A DNA stretch of 64,000 bases from Lachnoclostridium sp. An196 (GTDB taxonomy: Bacteria; Bacillota; Clostridia; Lachnospirales; Lachnospiraceae), in contig NZ_NFJZ01000008.1 of the NCBI RefSeq assembly GCF_002160135.1, forward strand, positions 62,001 through 126,000. Direction: 5' to 3'. Numbering within the stretch: position 1 is the stretch's first letter; each line of letters starts with the position of its first letter. The translations under genes were made by a program, and so were the position numbers. Below the pieces are notes generated by a model. That model saw only the letters and a list, made by a program, of their open reading frames with translations, did no database searches and was not told where the DNA came from. This document shows, one piece after another, positions 1 to 9,103 of the stretch.

Positions 1-78
1 TTCTTTCACCACATCCGGATCCGCCTTGGCATTCTCCCGCCAGATCCGGTACTGCTCCATGATTCTGCTCTCTTCCAT
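1..78 (-). CDS. Phospho-sugar mutase, N-terminal fragment (phosphomannomutase-like)
   Basis: Only the first 26 codons are in the window; the gene runs off the left edge. It starts at ATG (complement of 76-78) behind a strong GGAGGAG site at 84-90. The start of the product (MEESRIMEQYRIW...) resembles clostridial phospho-sugar mutases, which begin with a short helix before the catalytic domain. It lies just downstream of manA and manC in the same direction, where a mannose-6-P to mannose-1-P mutase would complete GDP-mannose synthesis. The call rests mostly on context; no catalytic motif is visible. Confidence 0.55.
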   Translation of the reverse strand, partial: MEESRIMEQYRIWRENAKADPDVVKE

Positions 79-88
79 CTGTCTCCTC

Positions 89-1099
89 CTAACAACTTAC
101 CTTCAGCATCTGCGCCCTGCCGTGTATTTTTAGCGGCACGGAATCCGCCGGCAGGAACAGGCAGTCCCCTTTAAAAAAATTCAGCGACTCTCCGTTTTCC
201 TCAAAAAGCACGCCGCATCCGCCGATACACAGCAGTACCTGAAAAGAATTGCTCCCCGTACGGATATCCGCCATCTCCCGATAGCGTTCCGTATTGATCA
301 GCTGCCGCTCCACCTGAAAATATTTACACCTGCATAAAAGCTCCGACGCGCATCCCTTTTTGTATCTCAGCACGCGCATGGGCTGTCTGGGTTCCGCGCT
401 GCCATGCAGATTGGCCACTTCCAGCGCTTTCTCAATATGGAGTTCTCTATGTCTGCCGTACTTGTCCACCCGGTTGTAATCGTACATCCGGTACGTCAGA
501 TTGGAACTTTCCTGGACCTCCGCGATCAGAGCGCCCGCTCCGATGGCGTGCACCGTCCCTGCCTCGATATAAAAGACGTCGTCCTTTTTTACGGGAACTT
601 TCTGAAGATATTTTTCCACCGTCCCCTGCTCCAGACTCTGCCGAAGCGTTTCCTTATCTATGTCATGATAAAAACCGTATATGAGCCGGGCGTCCTTCGT
701 GGCGTCCATCACATACCACATCTCTGTCTTCCCCAGAGAACCGTTCTCATGCTCGCGGGCATAATCGTCGTCCGGATGCACCTGCACCGACAGGTCCTGC
801 CTGGCGTCGATAAACTTGATCAGGATCGGCAGCTCTCCGTCCGTATGCGGATGGGTACCCAGATATTCCGGATGCTCCTTCAGCACCTCTGTCAGAAGCT
901 TTCCCGCATGTTCCCCGCTGGCCGCCAGGCTGGGACCATCCGGATGCGTGGAGCATTCCCAGGTCTCCGCCAGAGGTTCCAGATCGATCCCTTTCGCGAA
1001 ATCATCATTGAGCCTGCTGCCGCCCCACAGATAGTCCTTCCCGGCCGGTTTCAGCAGAAAAGGACGGTTATACTTCCAGTTCGTATTTTTGTTTGTCAT
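89..1099 (-). CDS. manA: Mannose-6-phosphate isomerase, class I
   Basis: Zinc enzyme (336 aa) converting fructose-6-P and mannose-6-P, the entry step to GDP-mannose. The type I metal-site motifs are visible: QVHPDD near residue 107, the Glu in GKTEMWYV, and the His in GTVHAIGAG. The length fits the short Bacillus-type isomerases. The ATG follows AAGGAG by about 10 bases, and its first 32 bases overlap the end of manC, so the two are probably translationally coupled. It belongs to the leftward gmd-fcl-manC-manA operon. manC also carries its own isomerase-type cupin, so the activity may be duplicated. Confidence 0.9.
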   Translation of the reverse strand: MTNKNTNWKYNRPFLLKPAGKDYLWGGSRLNDDFAKGIDLEPLAETWECSTHPDGPSLAASGEHAGKLLTEVLKEHPEYLGTHPHTDGELPILIKFIDARQDLSVQVHPDDDYAREHENGSLGKTEMWYVMDATKDARLIYGFYHDIDKETLRQSLEQGTVEKYLQKVPVKKDDVFYIEAGTVHAIGAGALIAEVQESSNLTYRMYDYNRVDKYGRHRELHIEKALEVANLHGSAEPRQPMRVLRYKKGCASELLCRCKYFQVERQLINTERYREMADIRTGSNSFQVLLCIGGCGVLFEENGESLNFFKGDCLFLPADSVPLKIHGRAQMLKVSC

Positions 1100-2384
1100 G
1101 GACGCTGATCTCCTTGCCTAACTGTACCTCGATCACTTTCAGCTCTGTGTCGGCGATAATCGTATGGCGGCATCCCGCCTGCATGGTCACCACGTCCCCG
1201 GCCTTCACCGGCTGTTCCATACCGTCCACAATGGTCCTGCCCTCTCCGGAGATCACGGTCCACACTTCGTCCCGCCGTTCATGGCTGTGATAATTCATGC
1301 GGTGGCCCGGATTCAGCACCACCTTGATCGTCATGCTCTCATCCTCGATATCCAGCACCCGGAAACTGCCCCAGGATTTTTCCGCAAACATGATCTGCTG
1401 ATCGATCTGGTCCACAAACGGCTTGATATAGCTGGACTGTTCTTTATCCGATACCAGGATTCCCTCCGGACTGGCGGACACCACCACGTCTTTCAGACCC
1501 ATGCAGAGCACCGGCACATCCAGTTCATTGACCACATGCACATTCTCACAGTTTTCATTGAAGATCGCCTGACCCACGCTGGCGTCCTCCATAGCCTCCG
1601 TAAGCGTATTCCAGGTACCCAGATCCTTCCATTGTCCGGAGAAACGCATGACCTGGATATCCTTTTCCTTCTCCACCACCGCATAGTCAAAGCTGATCTT
1701 CGTAAGCCCCTCATATTTGGAGAACAGATCTTCGTAATCCGTAAAATCGATCAGTTCATGGGCGCGTTGAAGCACATACTTCAGCTTATAGGCGAATACG
1801 CCTCCATTCCACAGGGCGCCCTGGCGTATATATTCTTTCGCCGTCTTCGCGTCCGGTTTCTCCTTGAAAGTATCCACCCGGCTTACTTTTTCCTTGTCCG
1901 CCGGTATAATATAACCGTACTTTTCACTGGGATAGGTAGGCTCCACTCCCATGAGCACCAGATTGGCGTCTCCGGTCTCGGCGAGCCTGCCCAGTTCCTT
2001 TAATGCTTCAAAATAATCCTGGTCCACATAAGGGTCCACCGGGCAGACGACCACAGCCTCCTCTTCCGATATGCCTTTCACATCATGGAGATACGCGGTT
2101 GCCAGCGCGATCGCCGGGAACGTGTCCCTGCGGCAGGGTTCCACACAGACACCCACCCCCTCGCCCAGCTGGTTGTGGATCGCGGATACCTGGGTCTTGC
2201 TGGTGGCGATCGTCACCGTGGCGTCCGGATCCACGGAACGGATCTGGCGGTATACCCGCTGTACCATGGACTCATATTCTCCGTCCTCTTTCTTGAAGAT
2301 CTTGATAAACTGTTTGGAACGGATATCGTTGGAAAGGGGCCAGAGACGCTTTCCGGATCCGCCGGATAATAATACAATATTCAT
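1068..2384 (-). CDS. manC: Mannose-1-phosphate guanylyltransferase with C-terminal cupin
   Basis: Makes GDP-mannose from mannose-1-P and GTP (438 aa). The N-terminal nucleotidyltransferase shows the signature LLSGGSGKRLWPLS (residues 5-18), a KEKPD active-site segment near 172, and WNGGVFAYK near 192. The C-terminal part (about 350-435) is a type II phosphomannose isomerase cupin with PGHRMNYHSHERRDEVW, so the protein looks like the bifunctional ManC form. It sits 21 bases after fcl and overlaps manA. In this operon the product feeds Gmd and Fcl for GDP-fucose. Confidence 0.9.
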   Translation of the reverse strand: MNIVLLSGGSGKRLWPLSNDIRSKQFIKIFKKEDGEYESMVQRVYRQIRSVDPDATVTIATSKTQVSAIHNQLGEGVGVCVEPCRRDTFPAIALATAYLHDVKGISEEEAVVVCPVDPYVDQDYFEALKELGRLAETGDANLVLMGVEPTYPSEKYGYIIPADKEKVSRVDTFKEKPDAKTAKEYIRQGALWNGGVFAYKLKYVLQRAHELIDFTDYEDLFSKYEGLTKISFDYAVVEKEKDIQVMRFSGQWKDLGTWNTLTEAMEDASVGQAIFNENCENVHVVNELDVPVLCMGLKDVVVSASPEGILVSDKEQSSYIKPFVDQIDQQIMFAEKSWGSFRVLDIEDESMTIKVVLNPGHRMNYHSHERRDEVWTVISGEGRTIVDGMEQPVKAGDVVTMQAGCRHTIIADTELKVIEVQLGKEISVHDKQKYELEV

Positions 2385-2405
2385 ATATGATGCCGTCCTT
2401 TCTCC

Positions 2406-3350
2406 TTACCGCTCCGCGCGCATGGGGTTGTTCAGGAAATCTTCGTATGCCAGACGGATGCCGTCTTCCAGCTCCGTATGATATTTCCATCCCAGTTTTT
2501 CCAGTTTGGATACGTCCAGCAGCTTGCGGGGCGTGCCGTCCGGTTTGGACGGATCCCATTTAATTTCCCCGGTATAGCCGATCACTTTCGCCACCAGCTC
2601 CGTCAGCTCTTTGATCGTCAGTTCCTTGCCGGTACCCACGTTTACCGTCTCGTTTCCGGAATAATTGTTCATCAGGAATACACAGGCTTCCGCCAGGTCG
2701 TCCACATACAGGAACTCCCGGAGCGGAGTACCGGTGCCCCAGCAGGTCACTTCCGCAAGCCCTGCCTCCTTCGCTTCATGGAAACGGCGGATCAGAGCCG
2801 GGAGCACATGGCTGTGGGTGGGATGGTAATTGTCGTTGGGTCCGTACAGGTTTGTAGGCATGGCGGAAATATAGTCCGTGCCATACTGGCGGTTCAGGAA
2901 TTCACAGTATTTCAGCCCGGAAATCTTGGCCAGAGCGTAAGCCTCGTTGGTCTTCTCCAGTTCCGAAGTGAGCAGGCAGCTCTCCGGCATGGGCTGGGAC
3001 GCCATCCTGGGGTAGATACAGGAGGATCCCAGGAACAAAAGCTTCCTGCAGCCGTTCTGCCATGCGCTGTGGATCACGTTCATCTCCAGCATCATATTGT
3101 CATACATGAAATCCGCCAGCGCTTCCTGATTTGCCACGATACCGCCCACTTTGGCCGCTGCCAGGAATACGTAATCCGGTTTTTCTTCGGCAAAGAATTT
3201 CTCCACTTCATCCTGGCGGCACAGATTCAGTTCTTTATGGGTTCTCAGCACAAAATTGTGATATCCTTCCTTTTTCAGTTCCCGGAGGATCGCCGAGCCT
3301 ACCATGCCCCGGTGTCCCGCCACATAGATCTTCGCGTCTTTTTCCATCAT
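2406..3350 (-). CDS. fcl: GDP-L-fucose synthase
   Basis: Short-chain dehydrogenase (about 314 aa) that epimerises and reduces GDP-4-keto-6-deoxymannose to GDP-L-fucose with NADPH. Seen: the nucleotide-binding GHRGMVGSA near the N-terminus, the catalytic Tyr/Lys in [10 protein letters not shown], and the family segments SSCIYP and [14 protein letters not shown]. An earlier in-frame ATG directly abuts AGGAGG, so the ATG nine bases further on (complement of 3348-3350) is the better start. The gene lies 27 bases downstream of gmd. Finding it next to gmd makes the fucose assignment firm. Confidence 0.93.
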   Translation of the reverse strand: MMEKDAKIYVAGHRGMVGSAILRELKKEGYHNFVLRTHKELNLCRQDEVEKFFAEEKPDYVFLAAAKVGGIVANQEALADFMYDNMMLEMNVIHSAWQNGCRKLLFLGSSCIYPRMASQPMPESCLLTSELEKTNEAYALAKISGLKYCEFLNRQYGTDYISAMPTNLYGPNDNYHPTHSHVLPALIRRFHEAKEAGLAEVTCWGTGTPLREFLYVDDLAEACVFLMNNYSGNETVNVGTGKELTIKELTELVAKVIGYTGEIKWDPSKPDGTPRKLLDVSKLEKLGWKYHTELEDGIRLAYEDFLNNPMRAER

Positions 3351-3377
3351 CGTCTTCATCCTCCTGATTATATCCTG

Positions 3378-4433
3378 TTATACCTGTCCTGCCGCTTTCA
3401 TGGCCGCTTCTTTCTTCGCCAGCGCGCGGTCATGCTCCGCCATGATCCGCACCAGTTCCTCATAACTGGTCTTCTGCGGATTCCATCCAAGCACCGTCTT
3501 CGCCTTGGTGGGGTCTCCCCAGAGGTTATCCACATCTGTGGGGCGGAACCATGCCGGATTTACACATACCAGCATCTTTCCGGTGGCTTTGTCATATCCC
3601 TTCTCATCCAGGCCGCTTCCCTCCCAGCGAAGTTCGATGCCGTTGGCGCGGAACGCTCTCTCCGTAAAATCGCGCACGGTGTGCTGCTCGCCTGTGGCGA
3701 TCACGAAATCCTCCGGCACCTCCTGCTGCAGGATCAGCCACATGCACTCCACGTAATCCTTGGCGTATCCCCAGTCGCGCAGGGAATCCATATTGCCCAG
3801 CTCCAGATGATCCTGAAGCCCCTCGGCGATCCGTCCCGCTGCCAGAGTGATTTTTCTGGTTACAAAATTCTCTCCCCGGCGCTCGGATTCATGGTTGAAC
3901 AGGATGCCGTTCACCGCGAACATCCCGTAAGCCTCCCGGTATTCTTTCGTGATCCAGAAACCGTACTGTTTCGCCACCGCGTACGGGCTGTACGGATGGA
4001 ACGGCGTATTCTCATTCTGCGGCACCTCTTCCACTTTTCCGTACAATTCCGATGTGGACGCCTGATAGATCTTTGTCTTCTTCGTAAGTCCCAGGATCCG
4101 TACTGCCTCCAGGATTCTCAGGACCCCGATGGCGTCTACCTCTCCGGAATACTCCGGCACATCGAAAGACACCTGTACATGGGACTGAGCCGCCAGATTG
4201 TAGATCTCATCCGGCTGTACCAGGCCGATGATGCGGATCAGCGACGAAGAATCCGACAGATCCCCGTCGTGCAGCGTCACTGCCTGTTTCTCAATCAGAT
4301 GATCGATCCTCGATGTATTGGAAATGGATGCGCGTCTGGTGATGCCGTGCACCTCGTAGCCCTTTTCCAGCAGAAACTCTGCCAGATAAGATCCGTCCTG
4401 TCCTGTGATACCCGTGATTAACGCTTTTTTCAT
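3378..4433 (-). CDS. gmd: GDP-mannose 4,6-dehydratase
   Basis: First committed enzyme of GDP-fucose synthesis (about 351 aa), making GDP-4-keto-6-deoxymannose. Seen: the Rossmann motif [14 protein letters not shown] at the N-terminus, the catalytic Tyr/Lys in [10 protein letters not shown], and the conserved [16 protein letters not shown]. The start chosen is ATG at 4433 because GAGGA stands seven bases ahead; an in-frame ATG 21 bases upstream has no such site. It is the first gene of the leftward operon. The 228 bases between it and the divergent AraC gene are AT-rich and would hold both promoters, though I could not assign them confidently. Confidence 0.94.
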   Translation of the reverse strand: MKKALITGITGQDGSYLAEFLLEKGYEVHGITRRASISNTSRIDHLIEKQAVTLHDGDLSDSSSLIRIIGLVQPDEIYNLAAQSHVQVSFDVPEYSGEVDAIGVLRILEAVRILGLTKKTKIYQASTSELYGKVEEVPQNENTPFHPYSPYAVAKQYGFWITKEYREAYGMFAVNGILFNHESERRGENFVTRKITLAAGRIAEGLQDHLELGNMDSLRDWGYAKDYVECMWLILQQEVPEDFVIATGEQHTVRDFTERAFRANGIELRWEGSGLDEKGYDKATGKMLVCVNPAWFRPTDVDNLWGDPTKAKTVLGWNPQKTSYEELVRIMAEHDRALAKKEAAMKAAGQV

Positions 4434-4661
4434 ATGATTCCTCAACTTTCTCATGTATTTCAGCCATGGGCCGTCCGCGCCATGACAATTTAACAGTTAA
4501 AAACATTCTGTTACTTATTCTAATCAAGTCGTCCGTGCATTATAAGTGTATATCTTGCAGACTGCTAGCATTATATTGACTTTTTTGTTATACTTACTTC
4601 AGACCTGTAAATGAATGCGGCGGTCCCGCTTCCGCGCTGCGCGAAAAAGGAGAGAACATTT

Positions 4662-5522
4662 ATGGATGCATCATTATTTCAGGGAAATCTGGTCAATTCC
4701 AGCCGGATCCTCTATACGCCTTCGGTCTTCGCCAAGACCAACCTGATCCACTTACAGGAAACCGGAACCCTGCAGGCACAGAAGCCTCACACCAGCAAAA
4801 GGGAAAATCTTGCTTCCTATCTGTTTTTCCTTGTGGAAAAAGGATCCGGCACGCTGGAATACGACGGGCGCACTTATCCCCTTTCCGGCGGAGACTGTGT
4901 CTTTCTGGACTGCCGAAGGCCCTATTCCCACCGCACCTCGGAGGATCTGTGGACACTGAAATGGGCCCATTTTTATGGACCCAACATGAACGGAATCTAT
5001 GAAAAATATGTGGAGCGGGGAGGCGCGCCCTGCTTTCACAGCAGGAATCCGGAAACCTATATATCGATCCTGGACCGGCTCTACGAAATCGCGTCCTCCA
5101 ACGCCTATATACGGGATATGAAGATCTATGAGACGCTTACATCTCTTCTGACCCATCTCATGGAAGAGAGCTGGAACCCTTCCGGAAGCCCCCACAGCGC
5201 GTCCCGCAGAAGGGATCTCCAGAATGTGAAGGAATACCTGGATCAGAATTACCAGAAGAAAATCAGCCTGGACGGCCTGGCGGAACTTTTTTATATCAAT
5301 AAATTCTACCTGACCCGCATCTTCCGGGAGCAGTTCGGCCTTTCCATAAACAGCTATCTGGCGCAGGTACGCATCACCCACGCCAAGCAGCTGCTGCGCT
5401 TTACGGATCTTCCTGTAGAAAAGATCGCGCACGAATGCGGCATGAGCGACGCCAACTATTTTTCCAGGATGTTCAAAAGAGTCGAGGGCGTCACGCCTGG
5501 AGAATACCGGAGAAGGTGGTGA
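4662..5522 (+). CDS. AraC-family transcriptional regulator with sugar-sensing cupin
   Basis: 286-aa activator type. The N-terminal half is an AraC cupin (LVEKGSGTLEYDGRTYPLSGGDCVFLDC, quoted in two overlapping parts by its LEYDGRTY and GGDCVFL segments, near residues 50-85). The last 100 residues hold the double helix-turn-helix, ending in the family signature around IAHECGMSDANYFSRMFKR. ATG 4662 follows AAGGAG by eight bases; an upstream in-frame ATG lacks a site. It is divergent from the GDP-fucose operon and may control it (inference). The stop lies five bases from the end of rarA on the other strand, so the two converge without a separate terminator. Confidence 0.85.
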   Translation: MDASLFQGNLVNSSRILYTPSVFAKTNLIHLQETGTLQAQKPHTSKRENLASYLFFLVEKGSGTLEYDGRTYPLSGGDCVFLDCRRPYSHRTSEDLWTLKWAHFYGPNMNGIYEKYVERGGAPCFHSRNPETYISILDRLYEIASSNAYIRDMKIYETLTSLLTHLMEESWNPSGSPHSASRRRDLQNVKEYLDQNYQKKISLDGLAELFYINKFYLTRIFREQFGLSINSYLAQVRITHAKQLLRFTDLPVEKIAHECGMSDANYFSRMFKRVEGVTPGEYRRRW

Positions 5523-5527
5523 TATAT

Positions 5528-6889
5528 TTACTCCTCATTCTTCCACTTTAAGATCTCTTCCAGCCGCTCTTTTACCTTTCCTTCCTGTCCCTGCTCTGTA
5601 GGATAATAATACCGCTTTCCCGCCAGGCTGTCCGGGAAGCACTGCATCCGGGACAGTTTTTCCTCTGTGTCATGGGCGTAGATATAGCCTTTTCCGTAAT
5701 TCAGTTCTTTCATCAGGCCGGTAGGCGCGTTGCAGATCTGCAGCGGCACCGGTTCCGCCGGAAGTTCTTTCACGTCTTTCTTACAGGCTTCACACGCGGT
5801 ATAGAGCGCATTCGATTTCGGCGCCATGGACAGATAGACCACCGCGTGGGTCAGATGCACGTCGCACTCCGGCATGCCCAGAAAATGGCACGCCTGATAG
5901 ACAGACACCGCCAGGGGCAGCGCCTGGGGATCGGCCATGCCCACGTCCTCGCTGGCAAAACGGATCAGCCGCCTGGCAATGTACAGCGGGTCCTCTCCTC
6001 CGTCCAGCATCCGGCACATCCAGTAGACCGCGGCGTCCGGGTCGCTGTTGCGCATGGATTTATGCAGGGCGGAGATCAGGTTATAATGCTCTTCTCCATT
6101 TTTATCGTAGAGCAGCGAACGGCGGTTCATGCACTGAGCCAGGACTTCATCATCCACATGAATCAGGCCGTCCGTATCCATCTCCCCGTTCAGCACCGCC
6201 ATCTCCAGCGTGTTCAGCGCTGTCCTGGCGTCTCCGTTGGCGAAACGGGCAATGGCTTCCAGATGCTCTTCTCCGACCGACACCTGCATATCTCCGAAAC
6301 CTTTCGGGCTCTTAAGCGCATGGTGCAGAAGCTCCAGCAGATCTCCTTCCTCCAGCGCCTTCAGTACAAAGACCTTGCATCTGGAAAGCAATGCGGAATT
6401 GATCTCAAACGACGGATTCTCGGTCGTGGCTCCTACCAGAATGATGCTGCCCTTCTCCACATACGGGAGAAAAGCGTCCTGCTGCGCCTTGTTGAACCGG
6501 TGTATCTCGTCCACAAACAGCAGCGTACGGATCCCCATTTTCCGGTTCTGTTCCGCCTGGGCCATCACCTCCCGGATCTCCTTGATCCCGCTGGTCACAG
6601 CGCTGAATTCGATAAAGGACGCCTGCGTCCGGTTTGCGATAATCCTTGCCAGCGTCGTCTTGCCCACGCCAGGCGGCCCCCAGAAAATCATAGACGAGAC
6701 CTGATCCCGGTCGATGAGCTGCCGCAGGATCTTTCCCTTTCCCAGCAGATGCTTCTGCCCTACATATTCATCCAGCGTCTCCGGCCGCAGACGGCTCGCC
6801 AGCGGCGCGCTGGTCTGACGGTCGTCAAAAAGGCTTAACTGCTCCATCATACTCTCCGCCCTCATTTCTTCATCCGCGTTACAAAACAT
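5528..6889 (-). CDS. rarA: Replication-associated recombination ATPase RarA/MgsA
   Basis: AAA+ clamp-loader-like ATPase (453 aa) acting at stalled replication forks. Seen: Walker A GPPGVGKTTLA, Walker B LLFVDEIHRFN, sensor 1 VGATTENPSF, and the C-terminal MgsA tetramerisation part (YNLISALHKSMRNSDPDAA onward). Length matches the family. The start is uncertain: ATG 6889 has a weak site, while an internal ATG at about 6850, giving MMEQLSLFD, sits behind GAGGGCGGAG and gives the more usual N-terminus. It converges with the AraC gene and is divergent from padR. Confidence 0.92.
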   Translation of the reverse strand: MFCNADEEMRAESMMEQLSLFDDRQTSAPLASRLRPETLDEYVGQKHLLGKGKILRQLIDRDQVSSMIFWGPPGVGKTTLARIIANRTQASFIEFSAVTSGIKEIREVMAQAEQNRKMGIRTLLFVDEIHRFNKAQQDAFLPYVEKGSIILVGATTENPSFEINSALLSRCKVFVLKALEEGDLLELLHHALKSPKGFGDMQVSVGEEHLEAIARFANGDARTALNTLEMAVLNGEMDTDGLIHVDDEVLAQCMNRRSLLYDKNGEEHYNLISALHKSMRNSDPDAAVYWMCRMLDGGEDPLYIARRLIRFASEDVGMADPQALPLAVSVYQACHFLGMPECDVHLTHAVVYLSMAPKSNALYTACEACKKDVKELPAEPVPLQICNAPTGLMKELNYGKGYIYAHDTEEKLSRMQCFPDSLAGKRYYYPTEQGQEGKVKERLEEILKWKNEE

Positions 6890-6935
6890 ATGTTCTCTTC
6901 ATTATAAATCCTTTCTTTCTAAAGCACAAGAACTA

Positions 6936-6965
6936 TTGACTTTATATACTATGTATAATATAGTA
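6936..6965 (+). promoter_or_regulatory. padR promoter with overlapping inverted repeat
   Basis: TTGACT at 6936-6941 and TATAGT at 6959-6964 are 17 bases apart. The spacer and -10 contain the inverted repeat TACTAT (6947-6952) / ATAGTA (6960-6965). A dyad over the -10 just upstream of a PadR gene suggests autorepression (inference). Confidence 0.6.
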
Positions 6966-6986
6966 ATATGTAAATGGAGGTATTTC

Positions 6987-7310
6987 ATGGACGCTCAAGT
7001 AAAAAAAGGCCTGTTGGAATATTGCGTTCTGGCTGAACTTCAGAAAAAAGAATCTTACGGTTATCAGATCATCCGGGATCTCTCTGTCTGTATCGAAATC
7101 TCCGAGTCTACCCTGTATCCTATCCTGCGCAGGCTGGAATCGGGCGGATACGTGGATACCCACAATGTGGAATATCATAACCGGATCCGGAAATATTACC
7201 GCATCACCGACGCAGGCCGGAAACATCTCGAACAGTTCATATCCGAACAGGATCAGCTGCTCCAGGTCATCGCATTTATTTCAGGAAAGGATGTAGAAAA
7301 ACATGAATAA
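6987..7310 (+). CDS. PadR-family transcriptional regulator
   Basis: Small winged-helix repressor (107 aa). Seen: KKGLLEYCVLAELQKKESYGYQI at the start (helices 1-2), the recognition region STLYPILRRLESGGYV and the wing ending YYRITDAGRKHL. ATG 6987 follows GGAGG by seven bases; an earlier in-frame start would precede the promoter's -10. It overlaps the next gene by eight bases. PadR genes paired with DUF1700 membrane proteins are a recurring firmicute two-gene unit in which the regulator senses envelope or antimicrobial stress; the inducer here is unknown. Confidence 0.9.
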   Translation: MDAQVKKGLLEYCVLAELQKKESYGYQIIRDLSVCIEISESTLYPILRRLESGGYVDTHNVEYHNRIRKYYRITDAGRKHLEQFISEQDQLLQVIAFISGKDVEKHE

Positions 7311-7770
7311 AGCAGATTTTTTACGCGCGCTGAGAAAAGAGCTGAAGAGTCTGAAAAAGACCGAAATACAGAAAAACATCAGTTATTATGATGAAATAAT
7401 ATCCGACATGACCGAGCATCACATGACGGAGGAAGAGGCCGTCTCCCGGATCGGTTCCCCGAAAGCAGCCGCCAGAGAGATCCTGTCTGCCGCAGCCCCG
7501 GAACAGTTCCGGAAAAAAGATCCTGTGTTAATCATACTGGTGCTTGCCAGCGTCCTGCTTGCCGCTGCCAGCCTGTACTCACTCTGTGAAAGAACCATCC
7601 GTTTATCTGTTTCCCTCGACAGTTCCGTGGCAATCATCGACGGCGCGGATGGCCCCACCAGTATCTTTCTCGCCGGACGGATCGCACCGCCGATTCCGTT
7701 ATATGTGATCACGATAGCAGTCATAGGCGCAGCTGTCATTTATTATATAGTACGGCGAAGGAGAAAGTAA
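7303..7770 (+). CDS. DUF1700 (HAAS) membrane protein with a decarboxylase-like GADGPT motif
   Basis: 155-aa protein translationally coupled to padR. Residues 1-65 form the DUF1700/HAAS helical domain (DFLRALRKELKSL, then EEAVSRIGSPKAAAREIL). Two hydrophobic segments follow at about 75-95 and 132-150, with a basic tail. Between them, residues 111-125 read IIDGADGPTSIFLAG, close to the GGADGPT signature of the beta subunit of sodium-pumping decarboxylases (OadB/GcdB type). The rest of that subunit is absent, so this is not a decarboxylase. Its role is unknown; possibly a membrane partner of the PadR circuit. Confidence 0.8.
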   Translation: MNKADFLRALRKELKSLKKTEIQKNISYYDEIISDMTEHHMTEEEAVSRIGSPKAAAREILSAAAPEQFRKKDPVLIILVLASVLLAAASLYSLCERTIRLSVSLDSSVAIIDGADGPTSIFLAGRIAPPIPLYVITIAVIGAAVIYYIVRRRRK

Positions 7771-7829
7771 AAAACCCCGATGCAAGCATATCCGCTTGGC
7801 TCGTTGCTCGCCGGAATAAAATTTGTCCG

Positions 7830-7877
7830 CATATGGATGTCAAAAATCCAATTTGCTGATTATTTGACATCCATATG
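7830..7877. repeat. 15-bp perfect inverted repeat
   Basis: CATATGGATGTCAAA (7830-7844) and its exact reverse complement (7863-7877) are separated by 18 bases. It lies between two convergent genes, so a terminator role is possible, but there is no immediate T-run on either side. A protein-binding or mobile-element end site is an alternative. Confidence 0.6.
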
Positions 7878-7891
7878 TTCTGCCCGTACAC

Positions 7892-8878
7892 TCATAAATT
7901 ATTTTTCTCTGCCGCGGCTTCCGCTGCTGATAATTCTTTCGCTAGCTGACTGATTGTCTCTGCACTCTCTTCCAATTCCTCGGCGATGGTCTCCAGCGAT
8001 TTTCCTTTTTGAAGTTTCTTGGATACTTGTTCTCTGAGTTTTTCTATTTTTCCATCTTCATAAATATCCTCCAATGCCTTACACATATCCATCTCTCCTT
8101 TCCCTTCCGGTACGCTTATCTCTTCCAGCCATTTCTCCGAATTTAAAAATACGCTCAATGCCTGATAAGTGTCCATGTTCATTCTCTGAAAATATGATCT
8201 GTTCGCTTCCACATATTCCAGAATTTTCTCTTTCTTTTGCCTGTATTTTATCATATTTAATACATATTGTAAATCTGTTTGAAACACGTTTATATCCTGA
8301 AGCCGCTCCGCGTCTACAAGGTTTATCCTGTAGTTCGGTATGTATTTCCGGAGACCCTCTCTTTCACATCCGGCTCCTTCTGGAAAGATCATTCCGTGAA
8401 GATCCCTGCTCCCATCCCATGGTCTGGAGCCATAATAGAATACCAGCGTAATGACCGGATAAAGTTTGTCTGTCTTCCGGAAATGTGAGAGGAATTCGTC
8501 CCGGCTTGTCCTGTCTCCGGTATCTTTCCGGTCTTTCCAGTTTTCTTCAATCTGCTCCGCGTAAGACAGCCCGTCATAAATCATCGTCCTCACCGGCATG
8601 GCATAATGTACACGCTCCTGATTCTCCAATGCCAGGATCGCCAGCTCTGCTCTGTCCTCCCAGCGCATCGCCACATCCCGGTAGCGCTGTATCCCTTTTC
8701 CCTGAATCATCTCTGTTCCTGGCTTTCCCGGGATAAAAAGATCCGTCTCCCGGTCAAGCTTTTCCAGCTGCTCAGGCAATATGATCTGCTGTCCCTGAAA
8801 CAGACAGCCGTTCATCAGATCTGCAAACCGCTCCTTCTGCGAAAACCAGCGGTTTACAATCACGTTGTCTCTTCCCAT
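7892..8878 (-). CDS. Rpn-family recombination-promoting nuclease (PD-(D/E)XK)
   Basis: 328-aa protein of the Rpn/transposase_31-like family, which promotes RecA-independent recombination and has been linked to phage defence. The nuclease core is in the first 110 residues: D68 in YRDVAMRW and the ENQ motif at residues 85-87 (ILALENQERVHY). Then come VITLVFYYGSRPWDG, typical of the family, and a C-terminal helical tail (ISQLAKELSAAE). ATG 8878 has GGGGGA upstream. Members of this family are abundant in Lachnospiraceae and vary fast at the C-terminus. It stands alone; downstream is the 15-bp inverted repeat. Confidence 0.8.
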   Translation of the reverse strand: MGRDNVIVNRWFSQKERFADLMNGCLFQGQQIILPEQLEKLDRETDLFIPGKPGTEMIQGKGIQRYRDVAMRWEDRAELAILALENQERVHYAMPVRTMIYDGLSYAEQIEENWKDRKDTGDRTSRDEFLSHFRKTDKLYPVITLVFYYGSRPWDGSRDLHGMIFPEGAGCEREGLRKYIPNYRINLVDAERLQDINVFQTDLQYVLNMIKYRQKKEKILEYVEANRSYFQRMNMDTYQALSVFLNSEKWLEEISVPEGKGEMDMCKALEDIYEDGKIEKLREQVSKKLQKGKSLETIAEELEESAETISQLAKELSAAEAAAEKNNL

Positions 8879-9027
8879 GTAAAATTCCCCCTATGTAATT
8901 GTCTAAATGGAATACAGGAAGCAGAACACTTCCTGTTCGATCTGTATCTGGAACATACCATAAGCCTGGCAGGATTTCAAGGCCCTGTCAAAACCTTTTG
9001 GGCAAAACTTTTCCCTTCGTCCGCAAA

Positions 9028-9056
9028 TTGACATCCTTCCTATTTGGTACTAGAAT
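9028..9056 (+). promoter_or_regulatory. Sigma-A-type promoter
   Basis: TTGACA (9028-9033) and TAGAAT (9051-9056), 17 bases apart. Transcription would start near 9063, which rules out the more upstream in-frame starts and supports ATG 9104 for the next gene. Confidence 0.75.
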
Positions 9057-9103
9057 GGAGGCAAATGCAGTATACACTTCATCAGAGAAAGGATCATATC
9101 GTC

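Noticed and set aside
2478-4421. Long plus-strand open frame opposite fcl and gmd
   Set aside because: It lies antisense to two firmly identified genes, has no domain, and has His/Arg/Leu-rich composition typical of reverse reading of conserved coding sequence.
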